Assembly: GCF_001921215.1 (NCBI RefSeq)
Contig: NZ_MSIF01000018.1
Span: 1-64,000, forward strand
Length of the DNA stretch: 64,000 nt
Origin: Actinophytocola xinjiangensis
Lineage (GTDB): Bacteria; Actinomycetota; Actinomycetes; Mycobacteriales; Pseudonocardiaceae
Direction: 5' to 3'
The notes below the pieces were generated by a model. That model was not told the origin of the DNA. It worked only from the letters and a program-made list of their open reading frames with translations, and ran no database searches. Below are positions 29,325 to 37,424 of the stretch, one piece after another (position 1 is the first letter of the stretch; each line of letters starts with the position of its first letter). The position numbers were made by a program, and so were the translations under genes.

Positions 29325-29720
29325 ATGCGTACGAAACTGAGAGTCACCGCGGCGTCGCTCGGCGCGCTGCTCACGCTCACCCTGATGCCGGGCACGGCGA
29401 CCGCGTCAGTGTCCAACTGGTACAGCAACCCGGGGAACTGCACCAACGTCCGCACGGTCGCGGAGAACACGTCCGGCACCCGGTACGTCCAACTCCGCCG
29501 GGGCACGTGCGGAGGCGTCAGCTACGTCTGGGGCCGGGCGAACGACAACCGCGTCGTCTCGTTCGGCGTCTACACGAACTCGCCGTGGAAACTCATCGCC
29601 ACGGACAAGACGCAGAACGGCAGCGGCAACACCCACTACACCAAGGGATACCGGGCTCAGGTCGGCAAGACCTACGTCGCCGACGCCGGCTCGGGTTTCG
29701 CCACGAGCTACTCGCCGTAA
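29325..29720 (+). CDS. Small secreted protein, unknown function
   Basis: 131 residues. The signal peptide is MRTKLRVTAASLGALLTLTL then MPGTATA, leaving a mature protein of about 104 residues rich in Asn, Gly, Tyr and Ser with two Cys (GNCTNV and GTCGGV) that could form a disulfide. AGGGGAA lies upstream of the ATG. I do not recognise the family. It ends just before a strong bidirectional hairpin. Confidence 0.75.
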   Translation: MRTKLRVTAASLGALLTLTLMPGTATASVSNWYSNPGNCTNVRTVAENTSGTRYVQLRRGTCGGVSYVWGRANDNRVVSFGVYTNSPWKLIATDKTQNGSGNTHYTKGYRAQVGKTYVADAGSGFATSYSP

Positions 29721-29732
29721 GGGTTTCCCGCC

Positions 29733-29766
29733 GTCCAGTTCGCGGTCCGCTCACCGCGAACTGGAC
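29733..29766. terminator. Bidirectional hairpin terminator
   Basis: A perfect 14-bp inverted repeat GTCCAGTTCGCGGT / ACCGCGAACTGGAC with a 6-base loop. It lies between the stop of the secreted protein (plus) and the stop of the split gene (minus), and would end both transcripts. A related sequence is at 43445-43476. Confidence 0.8.
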
Positions 29767-29769
29767 ACC

Positions 29770-30300
29770 TCACTCGGTGTCGAGGTCGAGAACGTCCAGG
29801 TCACCCTCGAACGCGACCACCACGATCCAGGTGCGGTCCCCGGCGAGGAAGTAGTGGTGCTCCGGCACCTCGAGCAGCGCGGCCGTCACCGCCACGGCCT
29901 GCTCCCCGGCGAACCGCACTCCGTAGGGCGACAGTCCGTCGCCCACGTGCTAGACCGTCGAGCCGGGTGTGACCCGCTCGCGGATCTCGGCGCAAGCACG
30001 CTCCACGAGCAGCTTCTCGTCCTCGATCCTCCAGTGCTGGTGCCGCCCGGTCACCCGATCCCAGGCGATCTTCCCGCCGGCCGAGGGGAAACGACGCCCC
30101 AGCCAGTCGAAGGCCACCAAGTCGGGTGTTCTCTCCAGGGACACCAGCGGCGGCCTGGAAAACACCTCCGCCTCCCAGTGGTCACCTGGGGACCGCTCCA
30201 TCGCCTGGTGGTCGTCGGTCTGGGCGTGTTCGGACCGGACCTGGCCGCGTCGCGCGATCCACCGCCGCGCCGCCGCCATCAGTTCCGCGCCGCTGAGCAC
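29770..30300 (-). pseudogene. Unknown gene interrupted by one in-frame TAG
   Basis: From ATG 30300 a frame of 116 codons ends at TAG (29950-29952). The same frame then continues without a stop for 59 more codons to TGA at 29770-29772, with clear coding character (YGVRFAGEQAVAVTAALLEV, HHYFLAGDRTWIVVVAFEGD). The second part has no good start, and its end abuts the terminator, so the original protein was probably about 176 residues. Either a nonsense mutation (pseudogene), readthrough, or a sequencing error. The family is not recognised; the N-terminal half has HWEAEVFSRPP and FDWLGRRFPSAGG. Confidence 0.6.
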
Positions 30301-30316
30301 GCCGCACCTCCTTCAC

Positions 30317-30520
30317 TCAGGGGTGGGCCTGTGCCAACCAGTCGAGAAATGCCGGAAGCCGGCGGTCAACGGTGAACGGATCGCATTCCGGGGGAATGTC
30401 GTCGAGCAGGCCCGGCCACATCATTCTGGCCGCGTTGACATAGGCCTGACCCTCCCGCTGGTCGGGGTGACGGCGGAGTGTCTCCGCGACGAGGTCGAGA
30501 CAGTCGCTGAGCTCGTCCAC
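30317..30520 (-). CDS. Small acidic protein, unknown
   Basis: 67 residues from GTG 30520 with GGGGAGG upstream: VDELSDCLDLVAETLRRHPD up to FLDWLAQAHP, helical and acidic with no membrane segment. It precedes the TAG-split gene by 16 bases and the two probably form an operon. Two small genes of unknown family like this could be an immunity or toxin-antitoxin type pair, but nothing in the sequence proves it. Confidence 0.65.
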   Translation of the reverse strand: MDELSDCLDLVAETLRRHPDQREGQAYVNAARMMWPGLLDDIPPECDPFTVDRRLPAFLDWLAQAHP

Positions 30521-30614
30521 CGAACCTCCCCGCCGAATCGTAGCGGGGACCCCTCCCGCGTTGTGGGGCAACACTGTGGTGCACCAGTGTTGGCCCGAGC
30601 CAAGGATGTCCGCG

Positions 30615-32162
30615 ATGTACCTGCCGACGATCGCCGACGAGTCCGTGACGCCCACGCCGAGGGACCCGCTGGCGGTCGCCGTGGGGAACGCGTCGTTGTT
30701 GGGGGTCGGGTACCTGCTGCTCGGCCGGAGGGCGCTCGGTGTTCTCAGCGCGCTGGTCTCCCTCGCCCTGTTGGGAGTCGTGGGCGGTGTGGTGCACGCC
30801 GGCTGGGTGCAGTGGGTGCTGCTCGCCTGGTGGGCCGCCACCATCGTCCACGGCTGGGTCGCCGCGCGTCGGGGGGCGACCAGCACGATGGCCGGGCAGC
30901 GGGTCGGTGTCGCCGTGCTCGCGGTGGCGGTGCTCGGCACCCTCCTGGTCGTCCGGCTGGACCTCAACGGGCGCGCCGATGACGCGACCGCCGCCCACGA
31001 GCGCGGTGACTGCGACCGCACACTGTCGATCGCGGACGGTGTGGGGTTCTGGCAGCGGATCGGCGACGGGCCGGTCGCCGACGACCTGCTCGACAGCGCC
31101 GAGGCGTGCCGGCTCGTCCAACGCGCCCGCGGGCTCGCCAGGACCGACCGGCTGGCCGCCGCCGACACGATGGCCAGCTACGCGCTGCTGCCGGCCGCGC
31201 GCTGGAGCGGCGCGCGCCGCTACCACGAGGACCTGCTGCTCGACCAGGTCCGCGACGACCTGCGGACCGGCCTCGCCAACGCCGACCGGCCGGCCCTGGA
31301 ACGCGGTTTCGACGTGCTCGCCACCGTCCGCACGGATTTCCCGAACCGCCAGCAGGACACCGACGCCGCACTGGAGGCGTTCCTCACCGGCCTGCCGACC
31401 GACGACGCGTGCCGCACCGTCGGCGTCACCGACTGGATCACCCAGCAGAAGACCGAGTCCGACGACCTCGACAGCGCGCGGACCGTCGCCGCCAAGGTCG
31501 CCCCGCTCGCCCTGCTGACCTGCGCGGACACCCGTCTCGCCGCGGGCGAGGCGGCCAATGCCCGCACCACCTACCAACAGTTCCTCGACACCTACCCCCA
31601 CGACCCTGGCGCGCCGAGGGCCACCCGCGGCGTCACCCTGGCCACCTGGGCGATCCAACTGGCCGAGGTCCGGGGGCTGGTGACCACCAGCTACGCGGAC
31701 GAGACACCGGCCTACTGCGACAACCCCAAGCCCTACGGCGCCGCCCGCCCCTACCGCGGGCGCGGCACCTTCCGCGCGATGATCTTCGGGCAGGACACGC
31801 AGCGCAAGGCCCTGCCGGGGAACTGGCGGGCCAGCGACCCGAAGAACGCGACGCTGATCATCTGCGCCGGCGAGGTCGAACACGGCGATGTCGCCCAGAC
31901 CTGCACGTACTACAAGAACAGTGGCTACGGCGCGCCGGTCGCCGTCTCGTTCCACAAGCGCGAGACCCCGGTGCGGGTGTACGAGGTGCGCACCGGCCGG
32001 AAGCTGGCCGACTTCGGCCTCCAGATCGGCGGCGCGGCCTGCCGCCCGGAGTTCCTCAACTACCGCACGCCCGCCGGTGTCGACGTCGGCCCCGGCCCGC
32101 AGTACGTCCAGTCGTCCGATGAGGACATTCGGGCCGCCTACCGCACGATGCTCGTCCGCTGA
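30615..32162 (+). CDS. Membrane protein with N-terminal helices and a large soluble repeat-like domain
   Basis: 515 residues from ATG 30615 (AAGGA nine bases before; ATG 30606 is possible). Three or four N-terminal hydrophobic segments (LAVAVGNASLLGVGYLLLG, LSALVSLALLGVVGG, VGVAVLAVAVLGTLLVV) are followed by a helical region rich in Ala/Asp with TPR-like spacing (about 130-350, including TTYQQFLDTYPHDPGAPRAT) and a C-terminal beta-rich domain with four Cys residues (two pairs that could bond outside the cell). Function unknown. It converges on an FHA protein and a membrane Ser/Thr kinase, which suggests a cell-surface signalling module. Confidence 0.75.
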   Translation: MYLPTIADESVTPTPRDPLAVAVGNASLLGVGYLLLGRRALGVLSALVSLALLGVVGGVVHAGWVQWVLLAWWAATIVHGWVAARRGATSTMAGQRVGVAVLAVAVLGTLLVVRLDLNGRADDATAAHERGDCDRTLSIADGVGFWQRIGDGPVADDLLDSAEACRLVQRARGLARTDRLAAADTMASYALLPAARWSGARRYHEDLLLDQVRDDLRTGLANADRPALERGFDVLATVRTDFPNRQQDTDAALEAFLTGLPTDDACRTVGVTDWITQQKTESDDLDSARTVAAKVAPLALLTCADTRLAAGEAANARTTYQQFLDTYPHDPGAPRATRGVTLATWAIQLAEVRGLVTTSYADETPAYCDNPKPYGAARPYRGRGTFRAMIFGQDTQRKALPGNWRASDPKNATLIICAGEVEHGDVAQTCTYYKNSGYGAPVAVSFHKRETPVRVYEVRTGRKLADFGLQIGGAACRPEFLNYRTPAGVDVGPGPQYVQSSDEDIRAAYRTMLVR

Positions 32163-32167
32163 CCGGT

Positions 32168-32959
32168 TCAGGACTCCAGGTCGTCGAAGGCGCGGTCCAG
32201 TTCGTCGAGGTCCGGCGGGACCAGCGTGGTGGAGTCGACGAGCTCGCGCAGCAGGTTGTCCATCAGGGTGGCGTCGCAGGCGTCGTCGTCCTCGGCGCGC
32301 ATCAGCTTGGCGCGCACCGAACCGCTCTCGTGCAGGCGACGGCGCACGGCCGCGACCCGGTCCTCGATCTTGCGCTTGGACCAGCCGAACTCGGGTTCCA
32401 GTACCCGCAGTTGCGCCACCGCCCGGCGGTACACCAGCGGCCGGGGCTCGGCGGCGTAACGCAGGTACTCCTGGCCCAGGATGATCAGCGCCAGCCGCTC
32501 GTCGTCGTGCAGCGGCCAGCGTTTCGGCGGGACGGTGAGGGCCGTTTCCTTCGGGTCGGGGCCGTTGTTGTCGTAGTCGGTGACGTACAGCTCGACCAGG
32601 TGCTCGCGGTAGCCCGAACCTCGGACGAACACCGGGGTGTAGCCGGCGGTCAGCGGCACGGGCTCGGTGGAGGTGTGCATCAGCTGGCCGCGTGGCAGCC
32701 GCAGCAGCTGCTGGCCGGTGTTGCGCAGCCACCAGCTCCGGTCCTGGTAGGTCAGCTCGCCGTGGCGGCGGCTGACCCGGGTGTCGTCGGCGCCGACCCG
32801 CAACTGGGTGTCGGGTTTGCCGCCCCGGCCGAAACGGACGGTGCGGCCGGGCTCGGGCACGACCTGGATGCCGCCCGCCAGGGACCGGGCGTGCAGCGTG
32901 CCCGGCCGCGACCGGGGGTCGGTCTCGTGGAGACGGGCGAGGCTGGGGGGACGGCTCAT
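32168..32959 (-). CDS. FHA-domain protein with C-terminal winged-helix-like region
   Basis: 263 residues from ATG 32959 with GGAAAGGAG upstream. The N-terminal FHA core (about 25-110) has the phosphothreonine-binding pattern RFGRGG...VSRRHGELTY...WWLRNTGQ. The C-terminal half is helical (EYLRYAAEPRPLVYRRAVAQ, WSKRKIEDRVAAVRRRL), like a DNA- or protein-binding helical domain. FHA domains recognise phosphothreonine, so this is a probable reader of the Ser/Thr kinase encoded next on the same strand. Confidence 0.85.
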   Translation of the reverse strand: MSRPPSLARLHETDPRSRPGTLHARSLAGGIQVVPEPGRTVRFGRGGKPDTQLRVGADDTRVSRRHGELTYQDRSWWLRNTGQQLLRLPRGQLMHTSTEPVPLTAGYTPVFVRGSGYREHLVELYVTDYDNNGPDPKETALTVPPKRWPLHDDERLALIILGQEYLRYAAEPRPLVYRRAVAQLRVLEPEFGWSKRKIEDRVAAVRRRLHESGSVRAKLMRAEDDDACDATLMDNLLRELVDSTTLVPPDLDELDRAFDDLES

Positions 32960-33025
32960 CACCGTGCTCCTTTCCGTGGGCGTCGATCCAGTCTTCGTCA
33001 CCGCCCGGAGACCCCTCCCGGACCG

Positions 33026-34864
33026 TCAGAGCGGGGGCAGTTCCTCGGCGGCGGACGCGGCCAGCTCCCTGGCCATCACACACAACTCCGGCACGGGCCG
33101 CAGCCCGCCGACGTACACCCGCAGGATCTCGTAGGCGTTCGCGGAGGAGTTGCGGTCGCCGTAGCGCCGGTAGGGCAGGAACGCCGTGCAGGTACCCGCG
33201 TCGTTGCGTTCCGGCACGACGTACACGTCGTGGCCGCCGACGGACACCGGCTCCCTGTACTCCTCGGTGATCTCGTCGCGGTAGAACTTCAGCTCCGTCT
33301 CCAGGTCGTCGACGGTGCTGGACCACTTGCAGGTCCAGTTCGCCACCCCGACCTCCGGCGCGTTGACCATGATGCCCGGAACGGCCGCCAGCGAGTCGGC
33401 GTCGAGCAGCGCGCACGCGTCGGCCCACGCCAGCGACGTCTCCGGGTAGGGCGGGGACCGGCGCCGCATCGGGCCCCGGTCCAGGACCTCGGCCGCCGGC
33501 ACGGCCGCCGCGTCGGCCATCGCGCACAGGGTCGCGGGGCCGGCGGCCAGCTCACCGTCCTCGACCTGGACGCGGATCCGGACGAGGATGCCGTCGTCGG
33601 TGCCGCCGTCGAGGGGCAGCAGGACCCGCCCGCACACCTCGTCGTCCTCCTCCTCCGGCTCCGGCAGCACACCGATGCCGCCGATGGTCCTGCTGGGGGT
33701 GGCGGTCTCGGGCGGCAGGCCGGGGCGGAACTGGATCTGCACGTCGATGCGGGTGTCGGCGTCCGGCTCGACGAGCACGTCGCAGCTGTCGAAGTTGCGG
33801 TACTCCGGGTCGACCTCGGCCTCGCCGAACGGGGCGAGGGCGTCGGCGTCGGCCAGGGCGCACAGGTCGGCGGTGCGGGGGTCACCGATCAGCGACCGGG
33901 TGTCCGGCGGGTCGGCCGGCGACCCGGTGTCCTGGGAGGCGTCGCCGTCGTCGCCCGAGATGACCAGGCTCAGCACCAGAGCGAGCGCGGCGGCGGCACC
34001 GACGGCCACCGGTAGCCACCGCCGGCGGTTCCCCGTCGCGGCCAGCGCCGGCCCCGGCCCGGCGGCGGCGGCGCGCAGCTGGCGGGCGGCCTCGGCGGCG
34101 TCCGGGCGTGTGCGGGGGTCGCGCTGGAGCATGGCGGTCAGCACCGGGTGCAGCGGGCCCACCGCGTCCCGGTCCAGCTCGACGAAACCCTGCTCGGCCT
34201 TCCAGTACGTCAGGCCCTCGTCGTCGTCCGGTTCGGTGCCGCGCGGCGGTGAGCCGGTGACCAGCGCGTGCAGGGTCGCGCCGAGACCGAACACGTCCGA
34301 GGCGGGCCGGGGGACCTGTCCCCGGGCGAGTTCGGGGGCGGCGTAGTCGGGGGTGAAGCTGAACGGGCCGTTGGCGGTGACGGTCTCGGCGCCGCCGACC
34401 CGGTAGGCGGCTCCGAAGTCGAGCAGTTTGGCGGTGCCGCGCCGGGTGAGCCCGGTGTTGGCCGGCTTGACGTCGCAGTGCACGACACCCGCCTCGTGCA
34501 GGGCGGCGAGCGCGTCGGCGAGCTGGGCGCCGATCTCGGCGGCCCGCTCGGGCGACATCGGTGGCTGGCGGTCCAGGCCCCGGCCGGGCACGTACTCCAT
34601 CACGAACCAGTACCGGTCCCCCGGCGCCTCCACGACGTCGAACAGGGTGACGACGTGCGGGTGGTCGCGGAACTTGGCCATGGCGCGCGGTTCGCCGAGC
34701 AGCCGGCGCAGCGCGGTCTCCCGGTCGCCCTCGACGAGCTCCGGTTTGAGCGCGACGTCCTGGCCGACCACCGTGTCGTGGGCCAGCCACACGTCGCCGC
34801 CCCGCCCGGTGCCGACGACCTCCCTGAGGACGTAGCGGCCGACGAACGTGTCTCCGGGACGCAC
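33026..34864 (-). CDS. Membrane Ser/Thr protein kinase (PknB-like) with external domain
   Basis: 612 residues. Kinase domain about 8-265: the glycine-rich loop GTGRGGDVW, Lys in VALKPELVE, catalytic loop HCDVKPANT (Cys replaces Arg of HRD) and DFGAAYRV. One membrane helix (WLPVAVGAAAALALVLSLVI, about 283-305) is followed by an external region of about 300 residues with several Cys (CALADADALAPFGEAEVDPE, CDVLVEP) and no PASTA repeats. The HCD loop and missing Arg suggest weaker or RD-independent activation. It lies upstream of the FHA gene with a 66-base gap. Confidence 0.9.
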   Translation of the reverse strand: MRPGDTFVGRYVLREVVGTGRGGDVWLAHDTVVGQDVALKPELVEGDRETALRRLLGEPRAMAKFRDHPHVVTLFDVVEAPGDRYWFVMEYVPGRGLDRQPPMSPERAAEIGAQLADALAALHEAGVVHCDVKPANTGLTRRGTAKLLDFGAAYRVGGAETVTANGPFSFTPDYAAPELARGQVPRPASDVFGLGATLHALVTGSPPRGTEPDDDEGLTYWKAEQGFVELDRDAVGPLHPVLTAMLQRDPRTRPDAAEAARQLRAAAAGPGPALAATGNRRRWLPVAVGAAAALALVLSLVISGDDGDASQDTGSPADPPDTRSLIGDPRTADLCALADADALAPFGEAEVDPEYRNFDSCDVLVEPDADTRIDVQIQFRPGLPPETATPSRTIGGIGVLPEPEEEDDEVCGRVLLPLDGGTDDGILVRIRVQVEDGELAAGPATLCAMADAAAVPAAEVLDRGPMRRRSPPYPETSLAWADACALLDADSLAAVPGIMVNAPEVGVANWTCKWSSTVDDLETELKFYRDEITEEYREPVSVGGHDVYVVPERNDAGTCTAFLPYRRYGDRNSSANAYEILRVYVGGLRPVPELCVMARELAASAAEELPPL

Positions 34865-35039
34865 GGATCCCCCTCACCTGAGTCCGGAACGCGCAGGCAG
34901 GTCCAGGGTAACAAGATGCGACGCCCCGCATGCGTGCCGTCACGACCTGCTCCTACGCCGAGGACCAGGAGACCGGTCACGGCGGTTCCGCCTAGGTTTC
35001 GTCGTCGCCCCCGACCACGTTCGAAAGGACCGAAACCCC

Positions 35040-35792
35040 GTGGCACGTACCGTTGTCCTGGCCGCCGTCGCGCTGGTCGCCCTGGCCCTGCCGGCCCACG
35101 CCGACCACTCCCCCGCCACCGAGCGGTGCCCGTTCCCGGCGCGGGTCCTGGACCTCACCGGCTGGAAGATGACCCTGCCCACCGGCGGCGAGGAGGACCC
35201 CACCGAGATCACCCAGCCGGAACTGGACACCTTCAGTGCCAGGCCCTGGTTCCAGGCGACGAACAACTGCGAGGCGGTCCGGTTCCGGTCCCCCGTCAAC
35301 GGCGTCACCACCGGCGGCTCCGCCTACCCCCGCGCCGAGTTACGCGAGATGACCGCCGACGGCTCGGACGAGGCAGCCTGGGACGCCACCGAAGGCACCC
35401 ACACCCTGGTCGTCACCGAGGCGTTCATGGCTCTGCCCAACGACAAACCCCACCTCGTCGGCGCCCAGATCCACGACGGCGACGACGACGTGACGGTGTT
35501 CCGGTTGGAGGGCAACAACCTCTACATCACCTCCCCCGACGTCACCCACCACCACCTGGTCACCGACAACTACGTCCTGGGCACCGAGTTCGAGGCCAAG
35601 TTCGTCGTCGAGAACGGCGAGATCGACGTCTACCACAACGGCGAACTCCAGACCACCATCCCCCACACCCGCGACGGCAACTACTTCAAGGCCGGCGCCT
35701 ACACCCAGGCCAACTGCACCAACTCCGCACCGTGCCACCACCGCAACTACGGCGAGGTCCACATCTCCGACCTCCAGGTGACCCATTCCTGA
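35040..35792 (+). CDS. Secreted alginate lyase, polysaccharide lyase family 7
   Basis: 250 residues from GTG 35040 with GAAAGGA upstream. A short Sec signal (VARTVVLAAVALVALALPAH to A) is followed by a single PL7 jelly roll. All three family motifs are present: RAELRE, QIH and YFKAGAYTQ, which hold the catalytic Arg, Gln, His and Tyr. It cleaves alginate by beta-elimination outside the cell. The Leu codon in the RAELRE motif is the rare TTA (35340-35342), so translation would need the TTA-reading tRNA, which in streptomycetes is bldA. Confidence 0.93.
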   Translation: MARTVVLAAVALVALALPAHADHSPATERCPFPARVLDLTGWKMTLPTGGEEDPTEITQPELDTFSARPWFQATNNCEAVRFRSPVNGVTTGGSAYPRAELREMTADGSDEAAWDATEGTHTLVVTEAFMALPNDKPHLVGAQIHDGDDDVTVFRLEGNNLYITSPDVTHHHLVTDNYVLGTEFEAKFVVENGEIDVYHNGELQTTIPHTRDGNYFKAGAYTQANCTNSAPCHHRNYGEVHISDLQVTHS

Positions 35793-35898
35793 CGGCCTGT
35801 CCCCACGAGGCGAGCGGACCACCCGGTCCCATCGGCCAGGAATCTCACGGGTGGACGTCCCGGCAGCGGTGTTCGGGCGGGCCGAATAACCTGTGGGG

Positions 35899-36852
35899 AT
35901 GACGGCTGGGCGATCGGTGCCGACGCAGGAGGACGTGCTCGGGTACTTCGACACGTTGTCCAACTGGGGGCGGTGGGGTGCCGACGACGAGCGCGGCACG
36001 CTCAACCACGTCACCGACGAGGTGCGGGTGGCGGCGGCGCGGGCGGTGCGGCACGGCCGGAGCGTGTCGTGCGGGTGGGAGGTCGCCGTGCCGGCGGAGA
36101 TGGAGCGGGCGACGACGACGTGCCCGTGTGCCGCCGACATGCCGGGGGCCGAGAACATGCCGCCGGCGTTCCACCGCGACCGGCGCTGGGGTTTCTCCAA
36201 CGAGCGGCTCGGCCTCGACTACCACGGCAACACGATCACCCACGTCGACTCGCCGTGTCACCTCTTCTGGGACGGGCGGCTGTACAACGGGCGGTCGCAC
36301 TCGTTGGTCGACGCCTCGACGGGGTCGGCGTGGGCGGCGGTCACCGCGGCGGCGGACGGTATCGTCACGCGCGGGGTGTTGTTGGACGTCGCGCGGGTGC
36401 GGGACGTGCCGTGGCTGGAACCGGGGCAGGGCGTGTTCCCGGACGACCTGGAGGAGGCGCAGCGGCGTCAGGGTGTGCGGGTGCGGCCCGGTGACGCGGT
36501 GCTCCTGCGGACCGGCCGGGGCCGGGTCCGGCACGAGGGCGGCGAGGCCGGCGGTGTCGAGCAGGCCGGCTGGCACGCGTCGTGCCTGCCGTGGCTGCAC
36601 GAGCGGGAGGTCGCGCTGATCGGCGCCGACACCCCGCAGGACGTCCTCCCGTCGGGCTATGACGACGTGCTGATGCCGGTGCACGCCGTGAGCCTGGTCG
36701 CGATGGGACTGTGGCTGCTGGACAACTGCGACCTGGAGGCGTGCGCGTCGACGGCCGTAGAACTCGGCCAGTGGGAATTCCAGCTCGCGGTCGCTCCGGT
36801 GCGTTTCGCCGGAACGTCCGGGAGCCCGGTCAATCCGATCGCCACATTCTGA
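35899..36852 (+). CDS. Cyclase-family metal-dependent hydrolase (kynurenine formamidase-like fold)
   Basis: 317 residues from ATG 35899 (GTG 35893 also possible). The metal-binding HxDxxxH motif of the cyclase family is visible as HVDSPCHLFWDG. Later His and Glu residues lie in MPVHAVSL and AVELGQWEF. Members hydrolyse cyclic amides, lactones or formamides. Alone on its strand; the substrate is unknown. It ends just upstream of the attenuator promoter. Confidence 0.87.
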   Translation: MTAGRSVPTQEDVLGYFDTLSNWGRWGADDERGTLNHVTDEVRVAAARAVRHGRSVSCGWEVAVPAEMERATTTCPCAADMPGAENMPPAFHRDRRWGFSNERLGLDYHGNTITHVDSPCHLFWDGRLYNGRSHSLVDASTGSAWAAVTAAADGIVTRGVLLDVARVRDVPWLEPGQGVFPDDLEEAQRRQGVRVRPGDAVLLRTGRGRVRHEGGEAGGVEQAGWHASCLPWLHEREVALIGADTPQDVLPSGYDDVLMPVHAVSLVAMGLWLLDNCDLEACASTAVELGQWEFQLAVAPVRFAGTSGSPVNPIATF

Positions 36853-36861
36853 CGTATTCGA

Positions 36862-36890
36862 TTGACGCGGGCCGCGGCGTGCGCCATGAT
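36862..36890 (+). promoter_or_regulatory. Promoter of the attenuated tRNA operon
   Basis: -35 TTGACG at 36862-36867 and -10 CATGAT at 36885-36890 with an ideal 17-base spacer. A start near 36897 would leave about 20 bases before the leader-peptide ATG, including a GAGGG ribosome site. It begins ten bases after the cyclase gene stop. Confidence 0.6.
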
Positions 36891-36917
36891 GAATGCGTCA
36901 ACGAACGAGGGAGCATC

Positions 36918-37049
36918 ATGACCGACCAGTGGACGCGAGGAGCGCGGTGCCGGTGTCACGCCGCCGCATCCGCCGCCGCCTGCTGGTCGGGCGGCGCCTG
37001 TTCGTGGGTTTCGTGCTGGCAGCAGGCTGGTCCAGGCTCCCCACCCTGA
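36918..37049 (+). CDS. 43-residue leader peptide enriched in Cys, Trp, Gln and Ala codons
   Basis: MTDQWTRGARCRCHAAASAA continues to SCWQQAGPGSPP. A GAGGG ribosome site lies about seven bases upstream. Of 43 residues, five are Cys, four Trp, three Gln (all CAG) and nine Ala. Codons 33-37 (37014-37028) are TGC TGG CAG CAG GCT: Cys-Trp-Gln-Gln-Ala. They lie directly before the antiterminator arm at 37035-37041. These four amino acids are those of the four tRNAs encoded downstream. The design is that of trp/his-type leader peptides: stalling here for lack of charged tRNA would free the antiterminator, while finishing at TGA (37047) would favour termination. Inference from sequence only, but several parts agree. 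Confidence 0.8.
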   Translation: MTDQWTRGARCRCHAAASAAACWSGGACSWVSCWQQAGPGSPP

Positions 37050-37074
37050 GGTAGGACCTCAGGTCGAGGGAGCC
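37035..37074 (+). promoter_or_regulatory. Antiterminator structure of the tRNA-operon attenuator
   Basis: GGCTCCC (37035-37041) can pair with GGGAGCC (37068-37074). The pair encloses a second 8-bp hairpin CCTGAGGT / ACCTCAGG (37045-37052 with 37056-37063) that contains the leader stop codon. The 3' arm of the outer stem includes AGCC, the first bases of the terminator stem, so the two structures exclude each other. A ribosome that has reached the leader stop covers GGCTCCC; one stalled at the Cys-Trp-Gln-Gln codons leaves it free. Confidence 0.75.
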
Positions 37075-37111
37075 GCCCATCGGGTAACCGATCCGGGCGG
37101 CTTCTCTTTTT
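37068..37111 (+). terminator. Rho-independent terminator (attenuator) in front of the tRNA array
   Basis: AGCCGCCC (37071-37078) pairs with GGGCGGCT (37095-37102). Inside, ATCGG pairs with CCGAT around a GTAA tetraloop, with a two-base bulge. The tail is TCTCTTTTT. True U-tailed terminators are uncommon in this GC-rich DNA. It lies 15 bases before the first tRNA and directly behind the leader stop codon, as an attenuator should. Confidence 0.85.
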
Positions 37112-37126
37112 CGCGGCTGAATTCCT

Positions 37127-37195
37127 GTCGGCGAGCCACGGTGGCGCAACGGTCTCCAAAACCGTTTGCCGGGGGTTCGACTCCCTCCGCCGGTG
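37127..37195 (+). tRNA. tRNA-Trp (CCA), minimal D-arm
   Basis: Acceptor 37127-37133 / 37188-37194 (two wobble pairs at the end), discriminator G73 as usual for bacterial tRNA-Trp. D-arm reduced to stem GCCA/TGGC with the three-base loop CGG (37135-37145). Anticodon stem ACGGT/ACCGT with loop CTCCAAA (anticodon CCA). T-arm GGGGG-TTCGACT-CCCTC is normal. No encoded CCA. About 69 bases, shorter than the usual 72-73, all of the loss being in the D region. First tRNA behind the attenuator. Confidence 0.75.
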
Positions 37196-37271
37196 CGCCG
37201 CATCGACTATTTCACTGGGTCGGTGCCGTTCATTTATATTTCCACAGTGGAGCATGACATTTCTCCAGGCT

Positions 37272-37341
37272 CGCCCCTGTCGCGACCACGGCACAGGGGC
37301 GGGCCAGTGGGGTCCGGTCGCCGACCGTGCGGCCGGACCCC
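37272..37341 (+). other. Two adjacent 9-bp GC hairpins between tRNA-Trp and tRNA-Gln
   Basis: CGCCCCTGT (37272-37280) pairs with ACAGGGGCG (37293-37301), and GGGGTCCGG (37309-37317) pairs with CCGGACCCC (37333-37341). No T-loop consensus is present, so they are not tRNAs. They may be processing or insulating structures, or terminators; similar hairpins separate the later tRNAs. Confidence 0.55.
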
Positions 37342-37349
37342 CGAACGAA

Positions 37350-37421
37350 TGCCCGTTGGTCCAGCCGGCAGGACGCCGCGCTCTGGTCGCGGAGACCGAG
37401 GTTCGAATCCTCGACGGGCAG
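37350..37421 (+). tRNA. tRNA-Gln (CTG), canonical cloverleaf
   Basis: Acceptor TGCCCGT/ACGGGCA with the weak U1-A72 pair and G73 usual for tRNA-Gln. D-stem GTCC/GGAC with an 8-base loop containing GG. Anticodon stem CCGCG/CGCGG with loop CTCTGGT (anticodon CTG). T-arm CGAGG-TTCGAAT-CCTCG. No CCA encoded. It reads CAG, the only Gln codon in the leader peptide. This is the only member of the array with an ordinary D-arm. Confidence 0.93.
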
Positions 37422-37424
37422 CAA

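Noticed and set aside
36918-37112. Leader and hairpins as a T-box riboswitch
   Set aside because: No T-box consensus or specifier stem; a translated leader with a ribosome site explains the region better.
37272-37341. Further degenerate tRNAs between tRNA-Trp and tRNA-Gln
   Set aside because: Only simple hairpins; no TTCGA-type T-loop or plausible anticodon arm.
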